A stretch of 23,658 nucleotides of DNA from Acidobacteriota bacterium (GTDB taxonomy: Bacteria; Acidobacteriota; Terriglobia; UBA7540): positions 1,608 to 25,265 of the forward strand of contig PMYF01000591.1 of NCBI GenBank assembly GCA_003171295.1. Direction: 5' to 3'. The position numbers were made by a program, and so were the translations under genes. Below are positions 8,445-17,041 of this stretch, piece by piece (positions within the stretch are counted from its first letter, which is position 1; every line of letters starts with the position of its first letter). The notes below the pieces were generated by a model. That model saw nothing but the letters and a program-made list of their open reading frames with translations, did not search any database and was not told the origin of the DNA.

Positions 8445-9608
8445 GGTATGAAGTGCTCCTTGAGGTACCAGCTCCTTTTCCGCTCAAATCTCAAATCGAC
8501 ATGCTGTCGGGGAGCCGAACTCACGGGCTTCTTCTGCCCATCACGAACAGAGGTGGTGCAATTCCGGGGAGAACCTCCAATGCAAGCGTCAATTTATGAC
8601 AGCCTGCCATACAGGTGACCGTGGGACGATGGTAACTATTTTTAGTCTGATACGGAACTTAGATAACCATAATTATGCGTTACTAAAGTGTTATCAGTAT
8701 TCCGGGCGCGCCGTTTCTCCAGCCAAGCGGTTATAGTTCTCTCGCGATCAGCAAGATAAACTAGCTATGGCGACCACGAATCGGTAGGCCAGGTGTTCAA
8801 GTCACTTCCGGTCTAACCACGCAAGTAGTGTAAAATCAACTCATTACGCCGATAGCTTTGCTTGGCGCTCTTTTTTGCCTAGCTATCAGCACTCTGTCAG
8901 CACATTTGTGTGCAGCGGCTCCAGATTGCCAGGGCCAGCGATATACACGATCCGGTGAGAGGGACGACAGCTCTCCACTTCCCGAGGTTCATATTCTGGC
9001 TGGGGTATATAAATGCCGCCTTTTCCGGGCCTTGCCAACAGGTGGGCTCTGGACCATCGAGTCCGCCCTCACCGGGACTGCATAGGGAGCAATACCCCCT
9101 AAGTTTCTATGGGTGCATGCGATTTCGGCACATAAGGCGTCCACCCTGGACACTTTCTCGGCAAACTGGTTCAGACTCTGAGTGCTCAGGGACTCCCAGA
9201 TGACCGTGCCAGGCTGTGGGCTCTCACCGAGTCGCGCCGACCTGTCGAGTTTGACCTTGGGCTTGTCGGTGCAGGCAGCTTTGGAAGCAGCTCGCAGAGA
9301 AGCGGAATCAGCGCAGCCAGTCTGTCCCTTTTCTGTCGCCTGGCCGTTGCGCCGCGCATTGTTTCCCGTGGCGGCTGCGCCTGCGAATCCGCCGATTTCC
9401 ATCTTGCACCTTGCTATTCAAGACTCCCCGAACCTGTGGCACCAGCCGCGCCGATCGAGAACTTCGTTCAGAGGCGACATACAAGCACCTTCAGGAACAG
9501 AGCTAAAAAAAGCTACCAAAATGACCTCTTTTACGCTAACGCGTATCCCGAGTGGGCGACTGTTGAGAGACGGTGTGGCGTTAGGATAAGGAACGGGGAG
9601 TAGGTCCG
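8445..9608. other. 1.16-kb intergenic region
   Basis: No convincing gene is seen. The open frames across 8858-9589 on either strand lack Shine-Dalgarno sequences and read as low-complexity Ala/Arg/Ser protein. Bases ~8630-8700 are clearly AT-rich against the GC-rich surroundings, and this segment contains GATAAC/GTTATC inverted half-sites on the side feeding the ATPase gene, so it may hold its promoter. The end carries the ribosome-binding site GGGGAG (9595-9600) for the next gene. Confidence 0.45.
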
Positions 9609-9914
9609 ATGCTTGTCGTTCACGTGCATGTGCGGGTCAAACCCGAGTCGGTTGCCGGCTTCAGGCAGGCTACCATCGAAAACGCCCGCTGCAGCGTTCA
9701 GGAACCCGGTATTACGCGCTTCGACGTGATCGAGCAGCAGGACGATGCGACGCGGTTCGTGCTGATCGAGGTCTACCGCACGCTGGAAGCAGTAGCTGCG
9801 CATAAAGAGACCGCTCACTACGCGAAGTGGCGCGATGCGGTCGCGCCTATGATGGCAGAGCCGCGTCATAGCGTGAAATACAACGCCGCCTTCCCCGATC
9901 CAGAAGGCTGGTAA
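9609..9914 (+). CDS. LsrG-like ABM-domain protein
   Basis: This 101-residue cytoplasmic protein belongs to the antibiotic-biosynthesis-monooxygenase (ABM) ferredoxin-like superfamily. From memory it matches E. coli LsrG (phospho-AI-2 isomerase, ~96 residues) along its length: VHV-V at the start, SVQE-G--RFDV (29-40), RF---E-Y (49-56), AVA-HK-T-HY (61-71), then M--PR----YN. LsrG converts phospho-DPD to 3-hydroxy-5-phosphonooxypentane-2,4-dione, but ABM proteins also include quinol monooxygenases, so the reaction is inferred. The ATG has GGGGAG eight bases upstream. The next gene starts four bases after its stop, so the two form an operon. Confidence 0.87.
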   Translation: MLVVHVHVRVKPESVAGFRQATIENARCSVQEPGITRFDVIEQQDDATRFVLIEVYRTLEAVAAHKETAHYAKWRDAVAPMMAEPRHSVKYNAAFPDPEGW

Positions 9915-9918
9915 GGCC

Positions 9919-11058
9919 ATGCGCTTCGAGTTTGCGGCCGCGACGCGCGTGATCTTCGGCGAGGGCGCGGCTGCGACCCTTCCCGAACTGACTCGCAGGT
10001 TTGGCACCCGCCCGCTGGTGGTGACCGGCGCATCGCCAGATCGTTCGGCGTCGCTGGTTTCGGCGCTCTCGGCGGAGACCTTCGCTGTGCCGGGCGAGCC
10101 GACGGTCGACCTGGTTCGAGAGGGCGCACGGCGCGTGCAGAATGCCGCCTGCGATGTCGTCATCTCGATTGGCGGGGGCAGCGTAATTGACGCCGGCAAA
10201 GCGATTGCCGCCGTTGCCACCAACGGCGGTGAGCCGCTGGATTTTCTCGAAGTGGTGGGAAAGGGCCGCGCCATTGAAGCCCCGCCGTTGCCGTTTCTTG
10301 CGGCGCCAACCACGGCCGGAACCGGCAGCGAAGTCACGCGCAACGCAGTGCTCGGATCGACGGAGCACGGCGTCAAAGCGAGCTTGCGAAGTCCAATGAT
10401 GGCGCCTCGGGTGGCGCTGGTCGATCCCGAGCTGACGTACGGGCTGCCGCCTGCGGTCACTGCATACACTGGCCTCGATGCCCTGACGCAACTCATCGAG
10501 CCCTATGTGAGCGTGCGCGCCAATCCACTGGTGGATGCTATTTGCGTGGATGGAATCAGGCACGTTGCCGGTGCGCTGCGCCGTGCCTACCATAACGGCA
10601 CGGATCAGGATGCGCGATGCGACATGGCGCTGGCAAGCCTGTTCGGCGGCTTGGCGCTAGCGAATGCCGGGCTGGGCGTTGTGCATGGCTTTGCGGCGCC
10701 GCTCGGAGGCTCGTGGAAGGCGCCGCATGGCGCGCTCTGCGCGGCGCTATTGCCGCACGGCATGGCGGCCAATGTAGCCGCGTTGCGGGCGCGCGCGCCG
10801 CAGCATCCCGCCCTGGAACGATACACCGCCATCGCGCGCCTGCTTACCGGTCTGAATGAAGCAAGCGCGGAGGATGGCATCGACTGGGTACGCGCGCTTT
10901 GTGTCGAGCTCAACGTCCCGCCACTGCGCGCCTGGGGAATCACCGAAGCTGATTTACCCGGAGTAGTCGAGAAAGCAGCGCGCGCCAGTAGCATGCAGGC
11001 CAATCCGCTTCAGCTCACGGGCGAGGAATTGCTTCTGATGGCAACGGCGGCACGGTAA
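9919..11058 (+). CDS. Iron-type (group III) alcohol dehydrogenase
   Basis: The 379-residue enzyme should interconvert an alcohol and an aldehyde or ketone with NAD(P). The nucleotide-binding motif GGGSVIDAGKA is at 85-95 and TTAGTGSE at 131-138. The metal site is expected at D187, position 191, H256 and H270 (pattern D-x3-H ... H-x13-H). Position 191 is Gln instead of His, and the second His of the usual HGMAH motif is Ala. FucO-like and maleylacetate-reductase-like members share this fold, and the substrate cannot be assigned. It is co-transcribed with the LsrG-like gene four bases upstream, which suggests the pair act on the same carbonyl compound. Confidence 0.92.
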   Translation: MRFEFAAATRVIFGEGAAATLPELTRRFGTRPLVVTGASPDRSASLVSALSAETFAVPGEPTVDLVREGARRVQNAACDVVISIGGGSVIDAGKAIAAVATNGGEPLDFLEVVGKGRAIEAPPLPFLAAPTTAGTGSEVTRNAVLGSTEHGVKASLRSPMMAPRVALVDPELTYGLPPAVTAYTGLDALTQLIEPYVSVRANPLVDAICVDGIRHVAGALRRAYHNGTDQDARCDMALASLFGGLALANAGLGVVHGFAAPLGGSWKAPHGALCAALLPHGMAANVAALRARAPQHPALERYTAIARLLTGLNEASAEDGIDWVRALCVELNVPPLRAWGITEADLPGVVEKAARASSMQANPLQLTGEELLLMATAAR

Positions 11059-11837
11059 GGGACTGACTCCGAGGACGGCGGTGAGAACCTGGTGAAGATG
11101 CAGGCTAAGGCCCTCAGCGCGAGTGCCCTGGCGCATTACGGGCAATACAGAGATCGGTCTTGCTCAGTCTGCGTCAGGAGCGTTTGGTCCAGGCCCACTT
11201 GCCACTCTGCGGCCTCTGGCTCGCATTTCCGTTTGGCAGTTTAGAACCGGAAGGCCTATGAGGAGCAGTGAAGGAAAAAAGCCGCAATCGCTCCTGGTGT
11301 TCAGTACACGTTTCGAGAGAAACGCACCCCCGGTGCCCCGCACCAACGCATCCGAGTACTGGAACACATCCGTCACAACAAGTGGAAAACCGCGTGGATC
11401 AATCCAAACCGGCGCCCACTGCGGCCGCATGTGCAACGGGGAGGGCTGCGGCCGCGCGCATGGATGGGCCTCCAATCCGGCCGAAGTTGCTGCCGGCGAG
11501 CAAGACCCACTTTGAGCCCATCGGCTGGGACCGGTCGTAAACCCGCCCGGAAAATGGTCGAATCCTCGCCGCGGATCGTGGGTTTGAATAGAAGGGTTCA
11601 CCGAAATGATTGTTGGAATACTACTGCTGGTGCGCTCAAAACCGCTGAATTCACCACCGGGATCGGCAAACCAAAGGATCCCGGCAATGAATTTTGACCG
11701 GCCGCGGTGCGATCCGTATTCTTTCAACAAAAAGCCGCACCGATCTTCACAGACCGGTTGTAGCCGGCCTGAATACAATTTTGGCAGGTTAACCAACGCA
11801 AGTGGCAACTGCGGTCGGAGTTGCAGATGGAGGAAAC
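11059..11837. other. 0.78-kb intergenic region with gene debris
   Basis: No intact gene is supported. The long minus-strand frame 11164-11904 has no ribosome-binding site and runs into the next real gene. One plus-strand segment (11281-11409) reads like conserved protein and is listed separately. The ribosome-binding site of the SDR gene (GGAGG, 11829-11833) closes the region. Confidence 0.45.
11281..11409 (+). pseudogene. Possible remnant of an unknown conserved protein
   Basis: In this frame the bases read as a basic, Trp-rich segment (YTFREKRTPG, then RVLEHIRHNKWK and AWINPN) that looks far more protein-like than its surroundings. A TGA stop lies just before it (11269) and there is no start codon. 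After 11409 the sequence turns into Arg/Pro-rich noise. I cannot name the family. It may be an isolated N-terminal scrap left by deletion. Confidence 0.3.
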
Positions 11838-12599
11838 ATGAGACTTCGGGACAAAGTTGCAGTTGTAACGGGTTCTGCCAAAGGACTTGGGCGGGCTGTC
11901 GCACTAAGATATGCCCGGGAAGGCGCGGCCGTTGTCGCGGCGGATATCGACGAGCGGGAAGGCGCTGCCGTTGTTCAGAGCTTGAAGCAGGAGGGGTTGG
12001 AGGCTTGCTTCGTTGCGACGGACATATCCGATGAGAATTCGGTCAAAGGGCTGATGCGCACGGCCACTGAGAAATACGGGCACATCAACATTCTCTATAA
12101 CAATGCCGCCGTGCTCAGTTACGAGCGAGAAGGGCTTGTGCACGAGTTGAGCGCGGAGACCTGGAATTATGTGCTGGGAATCAATCTTTCCGGACCGTTC
12201 TACTGCTCAAAGCACGCCATCCCTTCCATGCTGAAGATTGGCGGTGGTTCGATCATTCACACTGGGTCGCCGACCGGGCTCACGGGATGTGCTCCAAAAC
12301 TCACAGCCTATAGTGTCAGCAAGGGCGGAATCGCCGCACTGACTCTGGTGATGGCTGCGGCCTATGGGCCCCATAACATTCGTGTGAATTCCATTGTTCC
12401 AGGCACGATGGATACGCCCATGAACCGGTACGTTCTGGACAACGCTCAAACGCGGGAAGAGTACAGGAAGGCTGTACCCTTGCGCAGGCTTGGAAAACCG
12501 GAGGATATCGAAGGAATCGCGGTGTTTCTTGCATCGGACGAATCGGCCTATTGCACCGGCAGCACCTACATGTGCGACGGCGGCTTGACGAATATCTGA
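11838..12599 (+). CDS. Short-chain dehydrogenase/reductase
   Basis: A 253-residue classical SDR. The Rossmann motif TGSAKGLG is at 11-18, D36 at the end of the second strand favours NAD over NADP, NNAA is at 88-91, and the catalytic triad is S144, Y158 and K162 (YSVSK). The C-terminus ends in the usual CTGSTYMCDGG. It should oxidise a secondary alcohol or reduce a ketone; specificity is unknown. The ATG at 11838 is chosen because GGAGG (11829-11833) lies four bases upstream, whereas the earlier in-frame start adds 12 unconserved residues. A decayed copy of an SDR 3' end follows within 40 bases. Confidence 0.92.
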   Translation: MRLRDKVAVVTGSAKGLGRAVALRYAREGAAVVAADIDEREGAAVVQSLKQEGLEACFVATDISDENSVKGLMRTATEKYGHINILYNNAAVLSYEREGLVHELSAETWNYVLGINLSGPFYCSKHAIPSMLKIGGGSIIHTGSPTGLTGCAPKLTAYSVSKGGIAALTLVMAAAYGPHNIRVNSIVPGTMDTPMNRYVLDNAQTREEYRKAVPLRRLGKPEDIEGIAVFLASDESAYCTGSTYMCDGGLTNI

Positions 12600-12635
12600 G
12601 CAAGAACTGGCTTCGTCTTCGGTGTCTCGCGCAGG

Positions 12636-12725
12636 GTCGATCTCGCCGTTTTTCTGGCCTCGGGAGAAGCGGCGTATTGCACCGGCAGCGTCTTCAGGTA
12701 CGACGGAGGCGCTTCCGCGGTTTGA
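12636..12725 (+). pseudogene. SDR gene remnant (C-terminal end)
   Basis: The frame reads LAVFLASGEAAYCTG, then FRYDGGASAV and a stop. This aligns with the intact upstream SDR end (IAVFLASDESAYCTG, then YMCDGG). Upstream of 12636 a short RR match is followed by loss of about nine codons relative to the intact gene, and nothing earlier is recognisable. The DNA is close enough (TATTGCACCGGCAGC is identical) to indicate a former tandem SDR or a recombination scar. Confidence 0.75.
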
Positions 12726-13083
12726 TCGCAATCCCGTATTGCAGTGGTGGCGCCGGAGACCGGCAGCCGCGATGCAATTGACAATCCAAACCCGTGTGCG
12801 CTCCGCCACCACAGCATGGCGACTCTTCAGATCGATCCGATACATCCGTGCTCCTCAATTCGCCGAACAGGGCATCGGCGCTTAGGCGCCTTGAGCTTCG
12901 CAGGGTAAGCCCGTCCGTTGAACCTAAGGAGGAATGCAATAGACTTTTATCATTCTCTTATAGGCAGCGTTCGCGCTTTGCACGACTATGAGACGACACT
13001 GAGCCTGGCGCCGGCAGGATGCCCGTCTGATCGAATGTCACGACCGTATCGCCAATTCACTGTAAGGAACGGTTCTTCCCCCT
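12726..13083. other. Intergenic region upstream of the transporter
   Basis: No gene is seen. A very strong Shine-Dalgarno (AAGGAGG, 12925-12931) precedes an ATG-CAA-TAG only one base later, so it serves no visible gene and may mark an eroded start. A small GGCGC-TTAG-GCGCC hairpin lies near 12877-12890. Confidence 0.4.
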
Positions 13084-14455
13084 ATGAGCGAAGCAGCGAA
13101 AACGCCCGGCCAGCAGTCCGGCCCGCATCTACAGCGGGTGCTCTCGCTCGGGGACCTTTTCTGGTATGGTATTGTCGCGGTCACGCCGAGCGCTCCGGCA
13201 ACGGTCTTTGGTCTTGCGGATACTGAGTCGCGCGGTCATGTGGTCCTCACCATCCTTGCCGGCATGGTGGCGATGGTTCTCACAGCCATCAGCTACGGCA
13301 GAATGGCGTCGCTCTACCCCTCGGCCGGTTCAGCTTACACCTATGTAAGCCGCGGCATTCATCCCTATATTGGATTTGCGGCCGGATGGGCAATGCTGCT
13401 CGACTACATCGTTATCCCGCTCTTCTGCGTCATCTATGGCACCCTCTCACTGCAGCGCGCACTGCCCTGGCTGCCGTTCTTCGCCGGCAGTGCCCTCTTT
13501 GCCGGCGGCATCACAATGCTGAACCTCCGCGGCATCCGCGCCACCGCCCGCAACAACCAGATTCTCCTTTTCCTCATGTTCACGGTGCTCGGCGCGTTCC
13601 TCATCTTCGCCGTGCGCTATCTCTGGATGCGCCAAGGTTTCGCAGGCCTCTTTTCGTCTGCGCCGTTCTACAACCCGGCCACTTTCAGCGTCCGCCGCAT
13701 CGCCCAGACAACGTCGTTCGCCGCGCTCACCTACCTGGGCTTCGACTCTGTAACCACCCTCGCCGAAGAAGTCAAGAACCCGCGCCGCAATGTTCTGCTG
13801 GCCGCGGTCGGCGTCTGCCTTTTCACCGGCCTCTTCGGCGGCCTGCTCGTCTACTTCGGCCAGCTCGCCTGGCCCGACTACAATTCGTTCCGCAATCCGG
13901 ATACGGCGTTCATCGACGTCAGCGGCCGCGTCGGCGGGCCGCTGCTGCTGCAGGCAATGGCCATGATGCTCGTGGTTGCCAACATAGGCGCCGGCCTCAC
14001 ATCGCAGGTGGGTGCTGCGCGCCTGCTCTTCGGCATGGGCCGCGAAAAGGTACTCCCGCGCATCTTCGCACGTCTTCACCCGGTCCACAACACGCCCGAT
14101 CTCAACGTGATCCTGATCGGCATCGTGGCTTTCCTGGGCGCGCAGTTCATGAGCTACGAGCTCACGGCCGAGGTCCTCAACTTCGGCGCCTTCCTCGGCT
14201 TCATGGGAGTCAACGCGGCGGTCTTCTGGCAATACGGCGTCCGCAGTCCTGCCGGCCATCGCAGAAATCCAATTTTCGACATGGTTCTTCCCTATCCTCG
14301 GCTTCCTCTTCTGCGGAGTCATCTGGTGGGGACTTGCCAGCCCCGCGAAGATCGCCGGCAGCGCCTGGCTGGTGGTCGGGATCATCGTCGTCGGCTGGCG
14401 TACAGAGTGGTATCGCAAGCCGCTCAGGCTGCCCGACCCGTCGATCTACGAGTGA
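13084..14455 (+). CDS. APC-family amino acid/amine permease, frameshifted near the 3' end
   Basis: This is an inner-membrane transporter of the amino acid-polyamine-organocation superfamily, expected to have 12 helices. The N-terminus has LGDLFWYGIVAVTPSAPATVFG (helix 1 region), then YPSAGSAYTYVSRG and GWAMLLDYIVIP, all typical of the family. TYLGFDSVTTLAEEVKNPRR marks the conserved helix 6 to loop region. The original frame runs on to a stop at 14487, but after residue ~402 it becomes Arg-rich and non-membrane. Dropping one base in the CCC at 14290-14292 restores FPILGFLFCGVIWWG and SAWLVVGIIVVGW, two clear helices, and a natural end DPSIYE-stop at 14455. So a single-base insertion (mutation or sequence error) breaks the gene. 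The substrate is unknown; the context suggests a small organic solute. Confidence 0.85.
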
Positions 14456-14495
14456 GTAAGTCCGAGCGCAAGCTCATCGGGATTTGAGAGGGACT

Positions 14496-15557
14496 ATGAA
14501 AGCAGCAGTCTGGCACGGTCGTGAAGACGTGCGCATCGAACAAGTGAGCGAGCCTCCCGGCCCCCCGCGCGGGCAGGTCCAGGTTCAAGTGGCATGGTGC
14601 GGCATTTGCGGTACCGATCTGCATGAATATGCCGGCGGCCCTGTCTACATCCCGGTTGAACATCCCCATCCGTTGACCGGCGTGCAGGCGCCCGTACAGA
14701 TCGGCCACGAGATGTCAGGCACGGTGATTGCCGTCGGCGAAGGCGTCGATCAGTTCAAGGCGGGCGACCGCATCGCCGCCTGTCCTATCGTTGGCTGCAT
14801 GGAATGCCGCTGGTGCCGCTCGGGCTCCATGGCGCAATGCGACAAAGTCGCTTTCCTCGGCACATCCTGGACCGGCGGCGCGCTGGCCGAGCGGCTCAAC
14901 CTGAATGCCTACCAGTGCTACAAGCTGACGGATGCGATCAGCGACGAGATCGGCGCCCTCGTCGAGCCCTTCTCCTCGACAGTCCGCGCCGTCGCGCAGA
15001 GCGGCGCCGGCCCAAGCGACAACGTCGCCATCGTCGGCGCGGGACCGATCGGCCTCATGGCGCTGATGGCCGCGCGCATCCAGGGCGCAAAGCGCGTCGT
15101 CGCCGTCGAAGTGGCCGAGCGGCGCATCCAGGCTGCGCTCGAGTGCGGCGCCGACGCCGTCATCAATCCGCGCCACTCCGATCCCGAGGCCCAGGCCCGT
15201 GAGATTACTGGCGGCGACGGCTTCGATGTGGTGCTCGAGTGCGCCGGTCAACCCGCATCCGTCCTCATGGCCGGCAAGATCACGCGCACACGCGGCCGCC
15301 TCGTCATTATGGGAGTTTTCGAGGAACCTGCCGCGCTCGACCTCTTCGACCTCGTCTTCCGCGAGAAAATAGTCTCGGGCAGCATGAGCGGATACGGCCT
15401 CTACAACGAGACCATCCAGATCATGAGCGATCCGCTCTTTCGCGGTGACTTGCTCATCAGCGATCGGATCGGCCTCGACGATCTCGTCGCGAAGGGCTAT
15501 CACGGCCTTCTCCACGAGAAAGACCGGCACGTGAAAATCCTGGTGCGGCCGGTATAG
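14496..15557 (+). CDS. Zinc-dependent medium-chain dehydrogenase (2,3-butanediol/polyol type)
   Basis: The 353-residue enzyme should oxidise a vicinal diol or polyol to a hydroxyketone with NAD. Catalytic zinc ligands are C38 (CGICGTD), H71-E72 (GHE) and E157 (VEPF). The structural zinc site is C101, C104, C107 and C115. The Rossmann motif GAGPIG is at 181-186 and E205 ends the second strand, consistent with NAD. The CGICGTDLHEY form and the insert PVEHPHPLTG are typical of (R,R)-butanediol dehydrogenases. The ATG at 14496 has GAGAGGG just upstream; an in-frame TTG at 14484 is less likely. It starts 40 bases after the corrected end of the permease and is probably co-transcribed with it. Confidence 0.93.
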   Translation: MKAAVWHGREDVRIEQVSEPPGPPRGQVQVQVAWCGICGTDLHEYAGGPVYIPVEHPHPLTGVQAPVQIGHEMSGTVIAVGEGVDQFKAGDRIAACPIVGCMECRWCRSGSMAQCDKVAFLGTSWTGGALAERLNLNAYQCYKLTDAISDEIGALVEPFSSTVRAVAQSGAGPSDNVAIVGAGPIGLMALMAARIQGAKRVVAVEVAERRIQAALECGADAVINPRHSDPEAQAREITGGDGFDVVLECAGQPASVLMAGKITRTRGRLVIMGVFEEPAALDLFDLVFREKIVSGSMSGYGLYNETIQIMSDPLFRGDLLISDRIGLDDLVAKGYHGLLHEKDRHVKILVRPV

Positions 15558-15811
15558 GCCGCGCTCGGATGCGATCGAGATAAAGCGCCGCCGGCCCCAG
15601 GAACGGCGTATCGAAGCGCGTCTTCTCTCCGCCCTTCACTAAGGGAACTACGTCTGCATCATTGCAAAGGAAGGCTCTCGGCCCTGGTTCACGAGCGCAA
15701 ATCGGTCTCGCAACGCCGTGCGCAAAGGCTTTCACGCAGGTGTAACGGGCTTTGCACTGCGCGAGCCCGGAAGCAGGAGCCCGCGTTGCGAGATGCTTCC
15801 GCAAACAAGTC

Positions 15812-17041
15812 CTATCTCCAATCGCTATTCCTGGCTGGAGCTGCAAACCGGTCCCAAGTCCCAGTTCGTTTCGCAACCAGTTCCGGGTTCCGTCCGGCAA
15901 GCTGAATTCCGCTCTTCTCGGCCACGTTGCGTTTTGGGATTGCAGGCACCGGCAACCCTCCAAGGCTGACCGGCGGCATGTGGTCGTGCTGCGCCTGGTT
16001 CGAATCATTCGATGCCCAGATACGCCGGCGATAGGTTACCGGCGTCATTCCCACAGTTCGCCGGAAAATCACGCCGAAGTAACTCTGATCGCAGTAGCCA
16101 ACCTGCTGACTGATATCTGCGATCGATTGATCCGTCTTAGTCAGCAGTGCCTGGGCGCGCTCAATGCGGTAATGGTTGATGTAGGTGACAAAGGACAGGC
16201 CGGTCACTCGCTTGAAAACGCTCATGAAATGCGAATTGCTCATTCCGCAGATGCGCGCGGCCTGCCCAACCTGAATGCAGTTGCTGCAATTCTCGCCGAG
16301 ATATCGGAAAAGTGGCCGCAGACGGTCGAGGGCTTGCTGCTGCCGCTGGAATGTCTCTACCGTACCGGCGTACTGCGCATATTGGTTGACAAGGTGCAGG
16401 AGAAGCATCTTCAGATAAGTCTTCAAGGCCAGGCGTGAACGGGGAGACGATGCCGGTTGCTCCGACCGGATACGCAGCATCATATCCAGCACCTGCCGCG
16501 GCACGCCCGTCTCCGCCGGCACGATATGCGGAAAGTCCGCGTCCTGCAGCAGGAACGGCGTCAGGTATTCGGTGCTGTCGCTGGTTCCGTCGCAGCGGAT
16601 GATGCCCGGGTCGAAGAACATCGCGGCTATGGTCAGCGGAGACGATGACTGGCACTCGATGCGGTGATACAAGGTGCTGCCGATGATGGCAAGATCGCCC
16701 TCGCTGAAGGGCAAAAGCCGGTCCTGGATGTGACAGTTGGCCGAGCCGGAGCATAGATAGAGGACCTCGAAGTAGCTATGGCGATTCATGCGGACGCGGC
16801 GGCGGTCATCCACCGTGAGGAAGAGCACGTCGACCGGACAGGATGGGTCGAAGGGCCAGGTGTGCACGCCCTCCGCGTTGATTCCCGGCTCCACAAGTTC
16901 GAAGTGGTCTTTGCATGACCGCCGGGGCAGATGGATTCCGCGCGACAAGTCCAGCGGCGCGGCCGGGAGCCGCCCCGCCTTCGTGACGTCGCCCTTCCGC
17001 GACTTAATGCTCGATTCGGTAGACTTCTTCGACCTCGCCAT
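15812..17041 (-). CDS. AraC-family transcriptional regulator
   Basis: A 409-residue regulator. A cupin-like effector domain (~85-145, with FEVLYLCSG and FSEGDLAIIG) is followed by a helical linker and a double helix-turn-helix DNA-binding domain (~245-340: ARICGMSNSHFMSVFKRVTG and ISQQVGYCDQSYFGVIFRR). A ~70-residue polar C-terminal tail beyond the AraC domain is unusual and of unknown use. The ATG at 17041 has GGAG six bases upstream and lies inside the end of the PLP-enzyme gene (38-bp overlap), so it is the last gene of the operon and probably controls it in response to the pathway substrate or an intermediate. Confidence 0.93.
   Translation of the reverse strand: MARSKKSTESSIKSRKGDVTKAGRLPAAPLDLSRGIHLPRRSCKDHFELVEPGINAEGVHTWPFDPSCPVDVLFLTVDDRRRVRMNRHSYFEVLYLCSGSANCHIQDRLLPFSEGDLAIIGSTLYHRIECQSSSPLTIAAMFFDPGIIRCDGTSDSTEYLTPFLLQDADFPHIVPAETGVPRQVLDMMLRIRSEQPASSPRSRLALKTYLKMLLLHLVNQYAQYAGTVETFQRQQQALDRLRPLFRYLGENCSNCIQVGQAARICGMSNSHFMSVFKRVTGLSFVTYINHYRIERAQALLTKTDQSIADISQQVGYCDQSYFGVIFRRTVGMTPVTYRRRIWASNDSNQAQHDHMPPVSLGGLPVPAIPKRNVAEKSGIQLAGRNPELVAKRTGTWDRFAAPARNSDWR

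Noticed and set aside
8989..9402. Minus-strand frame of 137 codons between the ATPase and LsrG-like genes
   Set aside because: Ala/Arg/Thr-rich composition, no ribosome-binding site, and an equally long frame on the other strand; not supported as a gene.
11164..11904. Minus-strand frame of 246 codons in the spacer before the SDR
   Set aside because: It runs into the SDR gene from the opposite strand, lacks a ribosome-binding site and shows no recognisable domain.
13447..14418. Minus-strand frame of 323 codons under the permease
   Set aside because: Asp/Glu/His-rich shadow of a membrane-protein gene, with no start signal or family match.
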